DNA from: Heliobacterium mobile
GTDB taxonomy: Bacteria > Bacillota > Desulfitobacteriia > Heliobacteriales > Heliobacteriaceae
Direction: 5' to 3'
Length of the DNA: 64,000 bases
Assembly (NCBI RefSeq): GCF_009720735.1
Contig: NZ_WNKU01000008.1
Span: forward strand, 62,001-126,000
Made by a program: the position numbers and the translations under genes. The notes beneath the pieces are model-generated. The model saw only the letters and a list, made by a program, of their open reading frames with translations. It was not told the DNA's origin and did no database searches. Shown one piece after another: positions 61,745 through 64,000 of the stretch; the first letter of the stretch is position 1, and the number at the start of each line of letters is the position of its first letter.

Positions 61745-63421
61745 TTATGCCGTCTCTATATTTGCCGCATCCTCCAATCCGAGTTCACGGATATAGGTCT
61801 CCTGCAGCTTAAACTTCTGAATCTTCCCAGAAGCGGTCATCGGAAAACTGTCGACGAACCGGAAATACTTCGGAATCTTGTAGCGAGCGATTTTTCCTCG
61901 GCAGTACGTGCGGAGCTCTTCTTCGGTCACTGTCTCGTTTTCTTTCACGATGACGCAGGCTAAGGCTTCTTCTCCATACTTAGGGTCAGGCACGCCGATG
62001 ATTTGTACATCTTTTACTTTCGGATGGGTGTAGAGGAATTCCTCCACTTCGCGAGGGTAGATGTTTTCTCCGCCTCGGATGATCATATCTTTCGCGCGGC
62101 CTGTGATGCGACAATAGCCTTGCTCGTCCATCGTCGCCAAGTCCCCCGTGTGGAGCCAGCCTTCATCGTCGATGGCTGCAGCCGTGGCTTCTTCGTTTTT
62201 GTAATACCCCTTCATAACACCAAAGCCTCGGGCCCACAGTTCGCCCTGTACCCCTCTGGGAACTTCCAGACCTGTATCCGGTTGGACGATTTTCACTTCC
62301 ACATGGGGAAGTTGCCTACCCACCGTACAGACCCGACGCTCTAAACTGTCTTCCGGGGTCGTCTGGGTGAGCACCGGTGCAGACTCTGTCTGTCCATAAG
62401 CGATGGTAATTTCCCGGATGCCCATCCGATTGACCACTTTGCGCATGACCTCGATGGGACAAGGTGAGCCCGCCATGATGCCCGTGCGCAGCGATGAGAG
62501 ATCATACTTGTCAAAGTCAGGATGATCCAGTTCAGCGATGAACATGGTTGGAACGCCATAGAGGGCGGTGCACTTTTCGCGTTCAATCGCCTCCAAAACA
62601 GCCTGAGCCGAAAAGTATTCTAAAGGAACCATCGTCGCCCCCTTGGTGACACAAGCGAGCGTACTCATCACACAACCAAAGCAGTGAAAGAGCGGGACCG
62701 GGAAGCAGAGCCGGTCATCAGCGGTCCAGCGCTGGCAGTCTGAGACCATATTCGCGTTATTGATGATATTGTAGTGAGTGAGCATAACACCTTTGGGAAA
62801 GCCTGTCGTACCTGAGGTATATTGCATGTTGATGACGTCATCATAATGCAAAGATCGTTGTCGATCGGCCAAGGCCTCATCGGAGATGCTCTCGCCCATG
62901 TTCAGCAGGTCTTGCCAACTGAACATACCGGGGTGTTTTTCCTCAGGATTACGGCCGATGAAGATGACGTTTTTTAATTTGGGCATCCAGGAACAATGAA
63001 ACTTTCCCGGTTCAACGTCTTTCAATCCCGGGAACAGTTCATATACGGTTTCGACAAAGTTATTCTCCCGAAAGCCCTCGATCAACAGCAGGGTCGTCGA
63101 ATCAGATTGGCGCAGCAGGTACTCCAATTCAAAGGACCGATAGTTCGTGTTGACGGTGACCAAAACCGCCCCCATTTTGGCGCTGCCGAACTGCGTTTCA
63201 ATCCATTCGGGGTAGTTTGTCGCCCAGATCGCGATATGCTCACCTTTATCAATCCCTAAGGCCATGAGACCCTTGGCGACCTGGTTTGCTTTCTCCCGAA
63301 ACTGGCTATAGCTCAGCCGGAGATTGCGGTAGTCGGTGTACACAAGGGCGTCTTTGTCAGGGTAAAGATCGGCCTTCTCATCCAGCAGGTCCCCGATGGT
63401 GATCTTCAGCAATTCCGTCAA
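61745..63421 (-). CDS. Acyl-CoA ligase (AMP-binding family) under T-box control
   Basis: Activates a carboxylic acid to its CoA thioester through an acyl-adenylate. The 558 residues are typical of medium/long-chain FadD-like ligases. [16 protein letters not shown] near residue 213 is the AMP-binding signature, [15 protein letters not shown] the A5 region, [20 protein letters not shown] the hinge, and [11 protein letters not shown] holds the catalytic Lys. The start is TTG 63421 with GAAGGAG upstream. No signal peptide. It is 40 bases downstream of a T-box terminator, unusual for this family, and may act on a leucine-derived acid if the specifier reading is right. Confidence 0.9.
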   Translation of the reverse strand: MTELLKITIGDLLDEKADLYPDKDALVYTDYRNLRLSYSQFREKANQVAKGLMALGIDKGEHIAIWATNYPEWIETQFGSAKMGAVLVTVNTNYRSFELEYLLRQSDSTTLLLIEGFRENNFVETVYELFPGLKDVEPGKFHCSWMPKLKNVIFIGRNPEEKHPGMFSWQDLLNMGESISDEALADRQRSLHYDDVINMQYTSGTTGFPKGVMLTHYNIINNANMVSDCQRWTADDRLCFPVPLFHCFGCVMSTLACVTKGATMVPLEYFSAQAVLEAIEREKCTALYGVPTMFIAELDHPDFDKYDLSSLRTGIMAGSPCPIEVMRKVVNRMGIREITIAYGQTESAPVLTQTTPEDSLERRVCTVGRQLPHVEVKIVQPDTGLEVPRGVQGELWARGFGVMKGYYKNEEATAAAIDDEGWLHTGDLATMDEQGYCRITGRAKDMIIRGGENIYPREVEEFLYTHPKVKDVQIIGVPDPKYGEEALACVIVKENETVTEEELRTYCRGKIARYKIPKYFRFVDSFPMTASGKIQKFKLQETYIRELGLEDAANIETA

Positions 63422-63458
63422 GGGTCTTCACTCCTTCATCCGACCATAGCATAATTAA

Positions 63459-63757
63459 ACAAAAAACCCCCTTCGCCTCAACGAAATGAGACGAAGGGGG
63501 TTGCCTCCGTGGTACCACTCAAATTAACGACACAGTTATGCCGTTCACTCCATAGGATACGGGAACTAGATTCGTTCCGATATCCCCTTCCTTGTAACGG
63601 TGGAAGTCTCCGTCCGAGCCTACTGTCGTCACGCGAGTTCGGTCGGCAACTCAAGGGAGAGTTCAGTTTCTGCATCGACCGCTTCACACCATCCAGCGAT
63701 TCTCTGATTCCAGCAAGAACACTTACTATTCCCTATCATCGTTATTTTCACATATTA
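63459..63757 (-). promoter_or_regulatory. T-box leader, probable leucine (CUC) specifier
   Basis: On the minus strand the leader shows Stem I with its base AGGGA/TCCCT, the loop motif ATAGTAAG, a distal arm with GGTG (GCTGGATGGTGTGAAGC) and the specifier side ACTGAACTCTCCCTTGAG. The pattern GAA-CTC places CTC (63659-63661) as specifier, which codes leucine; AAC (Asn) is the alternative. The T-box itself is GTGGTACCACGG (63507-63518). The terminator AACCCCCTTCGTCTCATT / TGAGGCGAAGGGGGTT (63465-63500) with a T6 tail would be disrupted by binding of uncharged tRNA. Confidence 0.87.
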
Positions 63758-63763
63758 TTGAAT

Positions 63764-63792
63764 ATACTAGCAACCGCAAAAAGGGATGTCAA
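63764..63792 (-). promoter_or_regulatory. SigA-type promoter of the T-box transcript
   Basis: On the minus strand TTGACA (63787-63792), 17-base spacer, TAGTAT (63764-63769), so transcription would start near 63757, right before the Stem I sequence. Confidence 0.65.
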
Positions 63793-63871
63793 TCCATGAA
63801 ATCACAGGAAATCATAATTTCTCGAAAACTTTCAGTGATTAGATTTTAATTAAACAATGGTTACTCAAATA

Positions 63872-63900
63872 TGTATAATCTAAACTCTGTGACTTGTCAA
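63872..63900 (-). promoter_or_regulatory. Possible second SigA-type promoter
   Basis: On the minus strand TTGACA (63895-63900), 17-base spacer, TATACA (63872-63877). It lies just past the end of the upstream frame and would give a longer T-box leader. Confidence 0.5.
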
Positions 63901-63931
63901 GAAGGTTTTCCGAGGAATTGGTCCCTTTAGC

Positions 63932-64000
63932 TCAGAACTTTCGGGCGCCGGAACCTACCCAATGCAACCACAACCCGATAACGAGCAAGTATCCGAAGAA
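63932..64000 (-). CDS. C-terminal fragment of a membrane protein (cut by the right edge)
   Basis: The last 22 codons of a minus-strand frame read FFGYLLVIGLWLHWVGSGAR and then KF before TGA at 63932-63934. The sequence is hydrophobic and ends with a basic tail, like the last helix of a transporter. The rest is outside the window, so no family can be named. Confidence 0.4.
   Translation of the reverse strand, partial: FFGYLLVIGLWLHWVGSGARKF

Overview
The window reads as chromosomal DNA of an anaerobic, endospore-lineage Firmicute (class Clostridia). The support is SpoVG proteins, a Ger-type germination permease/lipoprotein pair, a VanW protein, a T-box, a ykkC-class riboswitch, the TRAP regulator MtrB, HydF ([FeFe]-hydrogenase maturation), FeoAB and SLH/lipobox exports. 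Strong Shine-Dalgarno sites and frequent TTG/GTG starts fit. A heliobacterium or Peptococcaceae relative is my best guess, but no photosynthesis gene lies here, so that is inference.

Layout. 1-6257: purine synthesis on the minus strand, purE then (after a ykkC-class, probably PRPP-sensing, riboswitch with an overlapping terminator) purB-purC-purF-purM-purN, cut by the left edge. purSQL, usual between purC and purF, is absent. 6442-11074: purine permease, a UbiA-type prenyltransferase, and a gerB-gerC pair without gerA. 11175-15545: accessory stretch with small ORFs, a frameshifted XRE-like regulator, a lipoprotein, an IS3-family remnant abutting a truncated leucine-rich-repeat gene, and repeated strong terminators. 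15748-24336: NSS transporter, two soluble MCP-like sensors flanking an SLH-DUF4855 protein, creatininase, two tandem spoVG copies and small membrane proteins, one with an in-frame TGA.

24529-32763: guaA, hpt, a LolA-like protein, vanW, a ten-haem cytochrome c with a membrane b-type partner, and a two-component system. 33000-35738: molybdenum cofactor genes moaA-moaC-MOSC-mogA. 35916-42042: patatin, then an ANTAR regulator-glnB-amtB operon whose amtB leader carries an ANTAR-type hairpin overlapping a terminator; then two TauE/SafE transporters. 42109-51514: central metabolism on the minus strand: dnaE, mtrB (TRAP), accD-accA, pfkA, pyk. 51547-56606: YbaK, a metallo-beta-lactamase-fold protein, a coiled-coil protein, aspA-hydF. 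56902-61302: tatA, an acetyltransferase, a DtxR/MntR regulator, and feoA with feoB split into two overlapping genes. 61745-64000: an acyl-CoA ligase under a T-box leader with probable leucine specifier, and the tail of a membrane protein.

The regulatory RNA content is the most striking feature: a ykkC/PRPP switch on purines, an ANTAR antitermination site on ammonium transport, a T-box on a CoA ligase, and a TRAP gene. Starts were chosen from Shine-Dalgarno spacing by eye; family assignments come from recognised motifs without database searches.
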